64,000 bases of DNA from UBA7672 sp047601145 (GCA_047601145.1 JASGJW010000003.1:806001-870000), one strand, 5' to 3'. Positions 52,485-61,944 are shown, counted from the stretch's first letter. Program-made: numbers and translations. Notes: a model not told the origin generated them from the letters alone.

Positions 52485-54570
52485 CTATTGGCCGTCGGGT
52501 TTCGCAGCTGGCTCAACCAGCTCCCCATTGACCCAGCGCCCGGCCATCAGGATCGAGCCATCGGCAGACCACACGACGCCATAGCCATTGCGTGTCCCGT
52601 TGCGCATCTCGCCCTCATAGCGCTGGCCATTGGAGAAGGTGAGCACGCCACGCCCGATGCCGTTCGGGCCATTCCCCAGGCCGGCGAACAGAGTCGCCAT
52701 TCTTCCAGTAGGTGACGCCATAGCCAGAAGCCGCATCGCTCGAATGCTCGCCTTCGTAACGCAGCGCGCCAGACGATGAGTTCCCCGGATTGCTGCCATA
52801 CTCGTATACGCCGAGACCCGCCGTTTGTCCGTTGCGCAGCTCGCCGCGATAGCGATCGCCGGCATTGCCGCCCCCGCCACTCACGCGCACGCCGAGCCCG
52901 TTCGGAGCGCCGCCGGAAATCTGCGCCTGATACTTGTCGCCATCGGCCGCGATGATCTCGCGCGCACCTGGCGCCGCTTCAGCGGCTGACGCCGTCTCCC
53001 GCGCCTGCAGGGCCCGTGAGTTGGCCGACGTCTGCGCGCGCCGCGCAGCTTCCGCAGCTGCTTTCACATCTGCCGGTACAAGATCGAGATTGTACGGCGC
53101 CGGACGGCTGAGCCGCGTCACTGCCGATTTGGCAGCCGCGACCTGCGCGCCCGATGGATGCGTGATGAGATAGTTCTGATAGGCGGCCAGCGTGCCGACC
53201 TTCTCGGCGTCAGCCCAGGCATTCTGGTCAGCCATCTTCTGCAGCTCGCTGACAGCGCCCGAGTCAGAACCGGAACTGACCGCTGCCTGCGTCGCAGCGG
53301 TCTCGGTCGCGGCCTTAGAAGCTGCCTGGATCGCCGCCTGCGCTTTGGCGATGCGGTCGCGATCGGCGTCTTCCACGCTCCCGGGCTTCGCCGGAGAGGT
53401 CGTTGTCGCCGTCGCGATGATCGGCGCCTTGGACGATGGCGTCGTTCCAGCTGCCTTGGCCACGATTTCGGCGAATGCGCGCAGGTCGCGCGGCGCTGCC
53501 GTAGACAGTGTCGGGAAGGTCCGGTTGCGCGATGTCGCGAAGTCCTTCACGGCCCGCGCCGTGCCGGCGCCGCCCTTGCCGTCGATATCGCCCTTGTAGA
53601 TCTTCAGCGCCGTCAGTCCACGCTGGATGTCCTCGATGGCCTGCGACCGCTCGGCGCTCAGAGACACGAGGCGATCGCGCGCCGGCGCGGCCATGGCCCC
53701 TGGCATCGATGCATCGACAGGGAAGTCCTTCAGGTAGGCCTGATATCCGTCCTCATTATCGGCCGTAACCGCGTGCACCCACGCCTGCGCATCCATCACA
53801 CGCAGCAACGAACGCGCCGTCTCTGCCGAACTCGCGCGGGGGAACGCCGCCACATAGCTCCGCAACCCATCGGCGCTATTTCGGTTCACCCGCCCCCATT
53901 CCGCCGTCGACTGCTCGGTGTCTTCGAACATTGCGGTTGATGTCTCGACGACGGCCGCTGCGCCCTCGATCGGCGTCGCCGCTGATGTCGCAACGGTGTC
54001 GTTCGCCGCAACCGTCGTGTCGCTAGCGCGCCAGCCGAACGGGTCGGCCAACCACACGCCGGCGCCAGCGACGACCAGAACACCTGCCGCCACGATAGGT
54101 CCCCACGCGATCGAGCGCGCGGGTTCGAGATAGGCCGGCCCCGCCGTCGCCCGCCGCGTTACCTGCGGACGCGAAGCTCCCGGCGCTCCCGCATAGAGCC
54201 GCACAGACGACACGATGCGCCGCCAGTTGGGATCTTCCCGCTCGCCCGACCACATGCCGAGATCGATGACTTCGACCTGATCGAACGGCCGCGGCGGCGC
54301 AGCCTGATCGACGCGCACCTGGATAAGCTTGTTCTTGTAGAGACCTGTCGCCGCTTCCGAACGCACCTGTTCCGACCCGCGCGAATAGCCAGACCACACA
54401 ACCAGGATTGCGCCTGCCGATCCCAGCTTCAGGTCAATGGATGCGCTGTTGTCCTCGGTCGGGCTCGATGGGTCCACCCATACGTCCCAGCCTTCGAATC
54501 GGAGCATGTCGCTCAGGATCCGGACTTTTTCGCGGTCTTCGCGTGCGTAGGCGATATATACGTCAGTCAT
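52485..54570 (-). pseudogene. TIR - transmembrane - PG-binding-like - MORN protein, frameshifted near the end
   Basis: TIR domain at about 3-125 (VYIAYAREDREKVRILSDML; Glu72 in SEAATG). Membrane segment 155-175, then Ala/Thr linker, repeats of the W-x-A-x-AYxxYL form (SADGLRSYVAAFPRASSAE; DGYQAYLKDFPVDAS), a peptidoglycan-binding-like segment near 305-345 (DIQRGLTALKIYKGDIDGK), a coiled/helical part and finally MORN repeats (DRYRGELRNGQTAGLGVYEYG; YEGEHSSDAASGYGVTYW). In the start frame it stops at 52615; a one-base shift near 52700 restores GLGNGPNGIGRGVLTFSNGQRYEGE and a natural stop at 52485 (694 residues). Real lesion or sequence error. It lies directly upstream of the TIR-WD40 gene. Confidence 0.8.
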
Positions 54571-54906
54571 GGCCGCCCCTCTGGGCCGCCCCCGCCACGT
54601 TCCCTAGTACCAGTCCTCGGAGCGATTGTGGAGATGCCGCAACGGTTATCCGCATGCATTTGCGATCCGGCGCCCAATGCCTGACGCACATCTCTCGACG
54701 GGCGATCCCAGAGAACGCCGCCAGCTGGCTCCAAGTCGGCTTCGAGACGCACGGACCCCATCCTTTGCTGGAAAATATCTGCAAGGCGAGGGCCAGTCCG
54801 CTCGCTCTCGTGGCGAAACGCAGATCCGGCCCGGCGCGCTTTGTTCCGCAGCCGCAGCGTTTGGTTATCCTGTGAAAAGCGAAGCCGCCAGCGTGGTTGC
54901 GCAGCG
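54571..54906. other. 336-base gap between the TIR gene and the histidine kinase
   Basis: No gene can be supported; a long minus-strand frame here lacks protein-like composition. It must hold the promoter for the TIR genes, and a TTGCAG-like box with an AT-rich TATTTT patch is visible near 54760-54780, but a sure assignment is not possible. No terminator is visible after the kinase stop. Confidence 0.4.
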
Positions 54907-56289
54907 TCAATCCTGAACGTGATCGCGTCTGCTGGCTTTTTCCGCGGGGAAAAACACCGCGATCGTCGTGCCGCCGCCCTCGCGGCTCTCGATGTCCAGC
55001 CGCCCGCCGTGCAGCTCGGCAAACGCCCGCACCACCGACAGCCCCAGCCCGGCGCCTTTCTGCCGTTTGCCGGCCTCGCCCTGCTCGAACGTGCGTGATA
55101 GACGCGTCAGCTCGTCCGGGCTGATGCCCACGCCTGTGTCCGATACGGCGAGCACCGCGCCATCCTTCGTCTCCAGCGCCGAAACCTCCACGCGCCCGCC
55201 TTCAGGCGTGAACTTCAGCGCGTTGGAGATCAGGTTGAGCGCGATCTGGCGGACGGCCTTTGAATCCGCGAACGCCTCGACATCGTCCGGCCCGGTCACA
55301 TCGAGGTCGATGTTCTTCCGCAGCGCCTCGTCCCGCATGAACGTCACAGCTTCCACCGCAAGATCGGTCAGGCTCACGAGGTCCGCATAGATCTCGTACC
55401 GGCCCGCCTCGATCCGCGCGAGGTCGAGCACGTCATCGACGATTAGCGTGAGATTGCGCCCGCCCTCATGGATTAGCCCGGCATATTCCTGATACCGATC
55501 CGGCAGCGGGCCAAACACGGCGTTGCGCATCATCTCCGCGAAGCCGACGATCGCGTTCAGCGGCGTGCGCAGCTCATGGCTTGTCTGAGCAAAGAATGTT
55601 GTACGCGCCTCGAGCCGCTCGCGGGCCGCTTCGGCTTCCGCCCGCGCCGCCTCAGCAACAGCCGCTGCCTGGGCCAGCTGGCCCTCCGCCTGCTTTAACT
55701 TTTGATCAACCATCGTGTCGGTTTTGACAGGTTCGACCCGCTTCGTGACCGCCTGAACGCCATTGCCGCCGGAGCGTGCGACGGCGGCAAGCGCCAGCAC
55801 GCCGAGCATGACGAGACCCGACACGCCATAGCCCGTCGCAAGAATCGCTGCGTCGTGCGAGTTCACCCATCCGCCGCCGATGCTCGCCACCATGGAGAAC
55901 ACCAGACCGAGCAGGGCGAAGCCCGCGATCTCCGCGGTCAGCCTCACCTGGCCAGAAGTCCACGCCACCGCTACGGCAACCCCGTAGAGCACGATGATCG
56001 CTGTCGTTCCGCCCATGCTCGCCGCGCCCGCAGTCGCGAGTGCGATCCAGAGTCCCGCTTCGATCTCGGCAACTCTCGTATCGGTTGTGGAACCACGCAC
56101 GAACGTTCCAACGAGGGGTGGCAGAATAGCGCATGTGAAGGCCCCGGCGCTGAGCCAGAATGGCACGCCAAGGAAGACGCTCCAGGCTGCCGCCAGAGTC
56201 GCCAGTCCCAGCCATATGGCCCGTGGCCCCGTCATTTCTGACGAAAGCCTTGCAGTGCCGGGCTTGATGCGTGCAGTTGCATTCGCCAT
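54907..56289 (-). CDS. membrane sensor histidine kinase
   Basis: 460 residues from ATG 56289. Membrane segments occupy the first 150 residues (about six), then a coiled coil (EGQLAQAAAVAEAARAEAEAARERLE) and the kinase core: H-box FFAQTSHELRTPLNAIVGF with the phosphoacceptor His near 205, then N-box NLISNALKFTPEGG, DTGVGIS and GAGLGLSVV. No receiver domain. The type resembles the DivJ/PleC/CckA class of cell-cycle kinases in Caulobacterales; this is a guess. No response regulator gene is adjacent. It lies upstream of the TIR genes on the same strand. Confidence 0.88.
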   Translation of the reverse strand: MANATARIKPGTARLSSEMTGPRAIWLGLATLAAAWSVFLGVPFWLSAGAFTCAILPPLVGTFVRGSTTDTRVAEIEAGLWIALATAGAASMGGTTAIIVLYGVAVAVAWTSGQVRLTAEIAGFALLGLVFSMVASIGGGWVNSHDAAILATGYGVSGLVMLGVLALAAVARSGGNGVQAVTKRVEPVKTDTMVDQKLKQAEGQLAQAAAVAEAARAEAEAARERLEARTTFFAQTSHELRTPLNAIVGFAEMMRNAVFGPLPDRYQEYAGLIHEGGRNLTLIVDDVLDLARIEAGRYEIYADLVSLTDLAVEAVTFMRDEALRKNIDLDVTGPDDVEAFADSKAVRQIALNLISNALKFTPEGGRVEVSALETKDGAVLAVSDTGVGISPDELTRLSRTFEQGEAGKRQKGAGLGLSVVRAFAELHGGRLDIESREGGGTTIAVFFPAEKASRRDHVQD

Positions 56290-56406
56290 CCTAACCGCGC
56301 GTAAATGACTCACCCCGCAACCTGCATTTGGAAGCACATTGCGGGCCGCGTCTGCTACGGTGCAGACACTCCCAGCGACCATGACGAAGCACCGTCGGAG
56401 GTAACC

Positions 56407-57444
56407 ATGCGTTCCGAACTCAAGTTCTGCGCCGCCATCCTCGCCCTGGCCGCCCTCGCGACCCCCGTCGCGCTCAGTCAGACACCTGCCAGCCCGACCC
56501 CGGACAAACGGATCCTGCCCACCGCGGCCGCCGGCTACGCCGAGTATCAGGGCGAAGTCTCCAATATCATGTCCAAGGAGCTCAAGTCTGCGGACGATCT
56601 CGACAAGGCCATGAACACGTTCGGCGGGCCAAACCCGGGCCAGCTGTCGGCCGCCTGGATCTCCTACTCGGCCATCCTCGCCGCCCAGAACACCGACTTC
56701 GTGGCTGCCGTCCGCGACATCGACAGCTATTACGGCCGCGAGCGCGTTCTGACCGGCATGCGCAACGACGTCGGCTACGCCCGCTCGCTCAAGGGCGGTG
56801 AAGCCGCCCTCCAGGCCGCGCTCAACATCAACAGCAAGGACACGGCCCGCATCTCTTCGGCCGGCGCCTTCGTGAAAGAGCAGTCCTACAAGCTCCAGAA
56901 CGTCGCCTGGGGCAAATCCAAGGTCAAAGACCCGAACGGTTCGATCAAGGCCCTCAAGGCCAGCGCCGCCGCCTCACGTCCCGTCACCGACGCTGCGCAG
57001 AAACTCTTCGCCGGCCCGGACCTCAACGCGATGCTCGCCACCGTCGCAGCCTCGCCCTCGAACGCGGGCTCCATCTGGGACAAGGTCTCGGTGTTCGCCG
57101 CTTCGGCGCCAGCCTCCGCCTTCTCGTCCATCTCGCCCGTGACCACGGCCCCGCCCTCGCTCAAGGTCGATCCGAAATACCTCGGCACCGCGAACCGCAT
57201 GGTGACGCTCGCCGCGTTCCACGCGATCGAAGCTGACAAGACGAACCAGTCGGACGTGAAGTCCGCGATGAGCGACTCTATGTCGGTCACCTGCCTCGAG
57301 GAAGCCCAGATGCAGCTACTGAGCTGCGTCTCGGCCGCTCACATCCGCTCCGACCTCACCTTCTGCCTCGCCCGCCACGGCCTGAAGCTGCCGGGCGAAG
57401 ACGTCCGCTCGATGGGCGGCTGCTTCTCGGAAATCGCGAAGTAG
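56407..57444 (+). CDS. secreted helical protein, function unknown
   Basis: 345 residues from ATG 56407, which has GGAGGTAACC immediately upstream. Signal peptide to about residue 24 (ALATPVALSQ). The mature protein is rich in helical Ala/Ser/Lys (AGYAEYQGEVSNIMSKELKSADDLD) and ends with a Cys-containing region (SVTCLEEAQMQLLSCVSAAHIRSDLTFCLARHG..GGCFSEIAK), four Cys likely in disulfides. A strong terminator follows at 57467. The family is not recognised, though the pattern is familiar from Caulobacterales. Confidence 0.75.
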   Translation: MRSELKFCAAILALAALATPVALSQTPASPTPDKRILPTAAAGYAEYQGEVSNIMSKELKSADDLDKAMNTFGGPNPGQLSAAWISYSAILAAQNTDFVAAVRDIDSYYGRERVLTGMRNDVGYARSLKGGEAALQAALNINSKDTARISSAGAFVKEQSYKLQNVAWGKSKVKDPNGSIKALKASAAASRPVTDAAQKLFAGPDLNAMLATVAASPSNAGSIWDKVSVFAASAPASAFSSISPVTTAPPSLKVDPKYLGTANRMVTLAAFHAIEADKTNQSDVKSAMSDSMSVTCLEEAQMQLLSCVSAAHIRSDLTFCLARHGLKLPGEDVRSMGGCFSEIAK

Positions 57445-57466
57445 AGTTCTCTCCGACACCAGCGAA

Positions 57467-57498
57467 CCGCCCCGGCGAAAGCCGGGGCGGTTTTGTTT
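57467..57498 (+). terminator. Rho-independent terminator
   Basis: A perfect 10-bp stem CCGCCCCGGC/GCCGGGGCGG with a GAAA tetraloop, followed by TTTTGTTT, 22 bases after the stop of the secreted protein. Confidence 0.92.
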
Positions 57499-57501
57499 CT
57501 G

Positions 57502-59214
57502 CTAGGCGGATTGGACAGGCGGCTCCGCCGCCGGTGGCAGTATCGACCGCAACGCATCGCGCGCGCGCATCAGCATAGCCTGCGCCAGCTCTCGCTCGCC
57601 CATTATGATCTCGTCCGCGCCGAGCGTCTTGAGGTGCGTTACCTCCTCGTCCGAGTGCGCTCGCGCGACGATCTTCAGTGCCGCATTGGCCGCCCGAGCC
57701 TTCGCCACCACCTGACCGGCCTCAAACGGATTTGGGATCGCGACAAACAGCAGTTTCGCCAGCTCGACGTTCATCGCTTTCACAACATCCGCATCGGCGC
57801 CGGATCCGAGTAGCGCCTCGACGCCGCTCTCGCGCGCCTGATCCACCCGCTCCGGTTTATCATCGATGACGAGCACCTCGTGCCCGTCCATGCGAAGGCC
57901 GTCGACCAACACCTGTCCGACCCGGCCATAGCCCACCACAACCGCATGACCCGACAGGTTCGTGGGCGTTAGATCCGTTTCACCCGGCGTTTCGGCAGGC
58001 GCCTGAGTCTTCTTTTCGAACCTCGAGACAAACAAGAACACGAACGGGTTCAGCACGATCGAGATGATCGCGCCCGCTATGACCAGGTCGCGCCCCGCCT
58101 CCGGCAGGATCGCCAGATCGACGCCCAGCGTCGCGAGTATGAACGAGAATTCGCCGATCTGCGCCAGGCTCGCCGACACTACAAGCGCTGTCCCGTTGGG
58201 ATGCTTGAACGCCCGAATGATTAGGAACGCCGCAATCGACTTGCCCAGCAGGATCACCGCCAACGTCGCCAGCAGTTGCAGCGGCTGCTGCATCACCACC
58301 TGCGGATTGAACAGCATGCCCGCCGACACGAAGAAGAGCACCGCGAACGCATCGCGTAAGGGCAGCGTCTCCTCCGCTGCCTGATGGCTCAGCTCCGACT
58401 CCGACAGGATCATCCCCGCGAAGAACGCGCCAAGCGCGAACGACACGCCGAACAGCATCGCCGCCCCGAACGCGACGCCCAGCGCAATCGCCAGCACCGA
58501 CAGCCGGAACAGCTCGCGCGATCCCGTGTGCGCCACATAGTGCAGCACGAACGGAATAACCTTCCGCCCCACGATCAGCATGAACGCCACGAACGCGACC
58601 ACCTTGAAGATCGTCGTCAGCAGGATCGTCCACGTGTCGCCCGTCGCGGCGACCTCATGGCCCGGTTCCACGACAGCCGGCGCCGCGCCCATCATCTGCG
58701 CCGCCACCGGCAACAGCACAAGCGCCAGCACCATCGCGAGGTCTTCGACGATCAGCCAGCCGACCGCGATGCGTCCGCGCTCGGTCTGAACGATGTGCCG
58801 CTCCTGCAGTGCCTTCAGCAGCACCACCGTACTCGCGACCGACAACGCCAACCCGAACACCAGCCCGCTGATCAGCGGCCATCCGAACAGGTAGCCGAGC
58901 CCGACGCCCAGCCCGGTTGCCGTCGCCATTTGCACGATCGCCCCCGGCACGGCGATGAGGCGCACAGCCATCAGGTCTTTCAGTGAGAAATGCAGTCCGA
59001 CCCCGAACATCAGCAGGATCACGCCAAGTTCGGCCAGTTCGTTGGCCAGCGCCTGGTCCGCCACGAACCCCGGCGTGAACGGTCCCACGAGCACGCCGGC
59101 GAGGAGATAGCCCACCAGCGGCGACAGTTTCAGGCGATTGGCGACAAGTCCAAGCAGAAAGGCGAGTCCGATACCCGCGGCGATGGTGGCAAGAAGCGGG
59201 GTATGATGGGGCAT
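57502..59214 (-). CDS. CPA2 cation:proton antiporter with TrkA-N domain, YbaL-like
   Basis: 570 residues. The N-terminal 385 residues hold about 12 membrane segments with PLVGYLLAGVLVGPFTPGFVAD, ELAELGVILLMFGVGLHFSLKDLMAV, a pattern extremely close to E. coli YbaL. The C-terminal TrkA-N (Rossmann) domain near 412-530 has VVGYGRVGQVLVDGL and VIDDKPE, binding NAD(H) or similar to control transport. It exchanges K+ or another monovalent cation for protons in the inner membrane. A typical length gene. Convergent with the preceding secreted-protein gene. Confidence 0.92.
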   Translation of the reverse strand: MPHHTPLLATIAAGIGLAFLLGLVANRLKLSPLVGYLLAGVLVGPFTPGFVADQALANELAELGVILLMFGVGLHFSLKDLMAVRLIAVPGAIVQMATATGLGVGLGYLFGWPLISGLVFGLALSVASTVVLLKALQERHIVQTERGRIAVGWLIVEDLAMVLALVLLPVAAQMMGAAPAVVEPGHEVAATGDTWTILLTTIFKVVAFVAFMLIVGRKVIPFVLHYVAHTGSRELFRLSVLAIALGVAFGAAMLFGVSFALGAFFAGMILSESELSHQAAEETLPLRDAFAVLFFVSAGMLFNPQVVMQQPLQLLATLAVILLGKSIAAFLIIRAFKHPNGTALVVSASLAQIGEFSFILATLGVDLAILPEAGRDLVIAGAIISIVLNPFVFLFVSRFEKKTQAPAETPGETDLTPTNLSGHAVVVGYGRVGQVLVDGLRMDGHEVLVIDDKPERVDQARESGVEALLGSGADADVVKAMNVELAKLLFVAIPNPFEAGQVVAKARAANAALKIVARAHSDEEVTHLKTLGADEIIMGERELAQAMLMRARDALRSILPPAAEPPVQSA

Positions 59215-59380
59215 CGGCCTCGAATGTCTGTTGTCGGATGATCCTACGGACTAACCCTTCCGAACTACAGGAATTTCATCTTTCGCCAACCCCAAAACGT
59301 CAGGGCGTATTCACAGATGCGCCAAGCACTCCCACATGCTGCTGACATGACTTGGCAACAGGGGGTGCTACCAAGACCGT

Positions 59381-60274
59381 ATGGTGAAACCGCTTCCCCC
59401 GCTTAACGCCGTTCGCGCCTTCGAGGCCGCCTCACGCCACCTCAACCTGTCGCGCGCCGCAGACGAGCTTGGCGTCACCCAGGGCGCTATCTCCAAGCAG
59501 GTGATCGCCCTCGAGGACTTCATCGGCGTCCAGCTCTTCTACCGCGAGCCCAGCGGCCTGCGCCTCACCAATGAGGGCGGGTCCCTCAAGGAGGCGATCG
59601 AGCCCGCCTTCACCACGCTCTCGGAAGCTTTCTCGCGTTACTCCCGCCGCTCACCGCGCTCGAACGTCGTGCGCATCTCCACGACGGCGTCCTTCGCCTC
59701 GCAATTCCTGGTTCCGCGCCTCGGTGTCTTCCGCGACCGCTTCCCGGGCGTTGAACTCGAATTTCTCACCACGATTCGCCTTGTCGATCTCAATCGTGAG
59801 GAATTCGACATCGCCGTCCGCTATGGCGGCGGCCAGTACGAAGGCGTGATCTCAACGCCGCTCGGCCAGCCCGAACTCCTTTCCGTCTGCACGCCGCAAG
59901 TGATGCAGCAGGGCGGAAACAACCTGACTTCGCTCCTGGCAAAGACCCGCCGCATCCAGTGTTCGGCCTACAATGAGTGGCGCGACTGGTCGGATCTCGC
60001 GAAGTTCGATCTGTCGGCTGCGCCGCCCACCATCGTGATCGAGGAATTCCAAGTCGCCTTGATGGCCGCCCTTTCGCATCAGGGTCTTGCTTTGCTGCCT
60101 GAGATTCTCGTCCGCAACCACATCAACAAGGGCGATCTGGTAGCCTTCTCGCCGGTCCGCGTCCGGACAGATTACAATTTCCACATCGTCCATACGCCCA
60201 ATGCCCACCGGCGCCCCACCGTGCCTGACGTAATCGCATGGTTGAAGGGTGAAGCCGCCACCAACATGGCGTAA
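59381..60274 (+). CDS. LysR-family regulator A (GcvA/AmpR-like)
   Basis: 297 residues. N-terminal winged HTH: PPLNAVRAFEAASRHLNLSRAADELGVTQGAISKQVIALEDFIG, typical of the GcvA/AmpR branch. The C-terminal substrate-binding domain includes RISTTASFASQFLVPRLGVFRDRFPG and YNEWRDW. It is followed on the same strand by a urcA-like gene, and the pair is repeated at 60941. It probably controls that secreted protein. The effector is not known. Confidence 0.9.
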   Translation: MVKPLPPLNAVRAFEAASRHLNLSRAADELGVTQGAISKQVIALEDFIGVQLFYREPSGLRLTNEGGSLKEAIEPAFTTLSEAFSRYSRRSPRSNVVRISTTASFASQFLVPRLGVFRDRFPGVELEFLTTIRLVDLNREEFDIAVRYGGGQYEGVISTPLGQPELLSVCTPQVMQQGGNNLTSLLAKTRRIQCSAYNEWRDWSDLAKFDLSAAPPTIVIEEFQVALMAALSHQGLALLPEILVRNHINKGDLVAFSPVRVRTDYNFHIVHTPNAHRRPTVPDVIAWLKGEAATNMA

Positions 60275-60326
60275 ACGCGCTAACCGGCGCTGCGTCTCTC
60301 CATTCAAGAACCCGCCTGTGCGCAGC

Positions 60327-60347
60327 CCCATGACTTTTACTCATGGG
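60327..60347 (+). promoter_or_regulatory. LysR-type operator candidate (dyad)
   Basis: CCCATGA-CTTTTAC-TCATGGG, a perfect 7-bp dyad containing a T-N11-A LysR box (ATGACTTTTACTCAT), 100 bases before the urcA-like start. A related ATGACTTTT sequence is before the second copy. Confidence 0.55.
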
Positions 60348-60403
60348 CGACGCTCGCCCTTCTCGATTCCAAAACACCCCGAGGCGCCTCATCTACACAG
60401 CGA

Positions 60404-60422
60404 GCCCGCAATCAAGACGGGC
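60404..60422 (+). promoter_or_regulatory. leader hairpin before the first urcA-like gene
   Basis: GCCCG-caatcaaga-CGGGC, 5-bp stem in the leader, 24 bases before the ATG. The sequence is repeated with the same stem before the second copy (61927-61944). Confidence 0.5.
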
Positions 60423-60446
60423 CGACATAAGAAGAGGTTACCTCCC

Positions 60447-60779
60447 ATGGTTACGCTGAACCTGAAGCTCTACGCCGCTCCCGTCGCTCTCCTCATGATG
60501 ACCATTCCGCTGGCCGCCCCCAAGGCGTTCGCCGATCCGGTCACCAGTGACGTGCGCCCGGTCACGGCGGCCTTCGCCTACAACCCGGCGGCGCCGGTGA
60601 GCGAGATCTACGCCGATCTCGCGCGCACGGCCGACTACGCCTGCACCACGCCGGGCCCGCGGCCACTCAGTCTGCGCAAGCTGGACGATCAGTGCGCGGC
60701 TGACCTTCTCGCCAAGGCGGTCGAGCGCATCGGGCGCACCGACATCGCCGCCATGCACGACCACACCCCTCGCGGCTAG
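60447..60779 (+). CDS. UrcA-family secreted protein A
   Basis: 110 residues from ATG 60447, after AAGAGG. Signal peptide to about residue 30 (AAPKAFA). The mature part has AFAYNPAAPVSEIYADLARTADYAC, then DDQCAADLLAKAVERIGRTDIAAMH, with two Cys that may form a disulfide. These UrcA-type proteins are small, exported and restricted to alphaproteobacteria, with unknown role. The leader has a short SD-masking inverted repeat (GAGG-TTA-CCTC). Paired with the LysR gene just upstream. Confidence 0.85.
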   Translation: MVTLNLKLYAAPVALLMMTIPLAAPKAFADPVTSDVRPVTAAFAYNPAAPVSEIYADLARTADYACTTPGPRPLSLRKLDDQCAADLLAKAVERIGRTDIAAMHDHTPRG

Positions 60780-60823
60780 GCAGCGATAACCGGGTCCCGC
60801 GACGACACGGGACACGGCTGAAC

Positions 60824-60886
60824 GGCCGGAAGCACTTCGCAATCGCCCTGTCCAACTCCAGGGGGAAAGCGAGGCCGCTTCCGGCC
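60824..60886 (+). repeat. inverted repeat between the two LysR-UrcA units
   Basis: GGCCGGAAGC (60824-60833) pairs with GCTTCCGGCC (60877-60886), a perfect 10-bp stem around a 43-base loop; a 5-bp stem AGCCG/CGGCT follows at 60890-60902. There is no T run; a terminator or attenuator role between units is only a guess. Confidence 0.4.
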
Positions 60887-60940
60887 CGAAGCCGTTTCGG
60901 CTGCATCTTCCGTCAACTCGTGCTAGTTGGTGTTCCCGCC

Positions 60941-61831
60941 ATGTCGAGATCACTTCCCCCTCTGAACGCGGTTCGCGCGTTCGAAGCCGCCTCGCGGCAC
61001 CTCAGTTTCTCCCGCGCCGCGGAGGAGCTCGGCGTTACGCAGGGCGCCATCTCCAAACACGTCATTTCGCTCGAAGATTTCATTGGCGCCCAGGTCTTTG
61101 TGCGCTCACCCACCGGGCTGTCCCTCACTCAGGAAGGCTACACGCTGATGGAGGCGCTGCGTCCCGCCTTCGCAATGATGACCGACGCCTTCGCGCACTA
61201 TCACCGCAAGCCGCCACGCTCGAGCATCTGCCGAATCGCCACGCTCGCCTCCTTCGCCGGCCAACATCTCGTGCCACGCCTGCCCGAATTCCGCGCGCTC
61301 CATCCGGATATCGAGATCGAGTTCATCACCTCGGTCCGCCTCATCGACCTCACGCGCGAGGAAGCTGACATCGCCGTGCGTTACGGTCTCGGTCAGTATG
61401 AAGGCCTCGTCTCGAACCGGCTGGTGAAGGGCATGCTGATGCCCGTGTGCTCGCCTGCCGTGTACGACGCCTGCGGCGGCAATCTGGACAAGCTGCTCAA
61501 CACCACTCGCCGCATCCAGACCGCCGGCTACAATGAGTGGCGCGAATGGCAGGCGGTCACCAATGTCGACCTGTCCGACATGCCGCCTGCCTACGTGATC
61601 GAGGACTTCCTCGTCGCCATCAAGGCGCTCACCACCAGCCAGGGGCTCGGCCTTCTGCCGCGCATCCTCGTGCAGGACATGATCGATTGCGGCGAGCTGG
61701 TGCAGTTCGCGTCCAGCCCCGTTGATGTCGATCACAGCTTCCACATCGCCCACACCGTCGCCTCCGCGCGCCGGCCTTTCGTGCAGACAGTAATCGACTG
61801 GCTCAAGACAACGGTCGAGCACCTCAACTGA
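60941..61831 (+). CDS. LysR-family regulator B (GcvA/AmpR-like)
   Basis: 296 residues from ATG 60941. The HTH reads SLPPLNAVRAFEAASRHLSFSRAAEELGVTQGAISKHVISLEDFIG, very like regulator A (59381). The C-terminal domain has YNEWREW and a fitting pattern RIATLASFAGQHLVPRLPEF. The two regulators are recent paralogues, each next to its own UrcA-family gene. Its targets may include both. Likely cross-regulation is an inference. Confidence 0.9.
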   Translation: MSRSLPPLNAVRAFEAASRHLSFSRAAEELGVTQGAISKHVISLEDFIGAQVFVRSPTGLSLTQEGYTLMEALRPAFAMMTDAFAHYHRKPPRSSICRIATLASFAGQHLVPRLPEFRALHPDIEIEFITSVRLIDLTREEADIAVRYGLGQYEGLVSNRLVKGMLMPVCSPAVYDACGGNLDKLLNTTRRIQTAGYNEWREWQAVTNVDLSDMPPAYVIEDFLVAIKALTTSQGLGLLPRILVQDMIDCGELVQFASSPVDVDHSFHIAHTVASARRPFVQTVIDWLKTTVEHLN

Positions 61832-61850
61832 GGCGAACGCGTGGCGGCGA

Positions 61851-61869
61851 TCACGACCAAAAGTCATGA
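61851..61869 (+). promoter_or_regulatory. LysR-type operator candidate, second copy
   Basis: TCACGAC-CAAAA-GTCATGA, a dyad with 6 of 7 matching positions, containing AAAAGTCAT, the complement of the ATGACTTTT core before the first urcA-like gene. It lies 20 bases after the LysR stop. Confidence 0.5.
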
Positions 61870-61926
61870 CCGTCTCGCGTCCTGCTCGCTTTCAGCGAAA
61901 CCTCCGCCAAGGCATTCCTGATCTCA

Positions 61927-61944
61927 GCCCGCAACAAGACGGGC
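61927..61944 (+). promoter_or_regulatory. leader hairpin before the second urcA-like gene
   Basis: GCCCG-caacaaga-CGGGC, same stem as at 60404-60422, 25 bases before the ATG; the flanking AGCCCGCAA and AAGACGGGC are shared by both copies. Confidence 0.5.

Noticed and set aside
54567..55022. A 151-residue minus-strand frame before the TIR genes
   Set aside because: It overlaps the histidine kinase C-terminus in another frame and consists of Arg/Gly-rich sequence with no fold or ribosome site.
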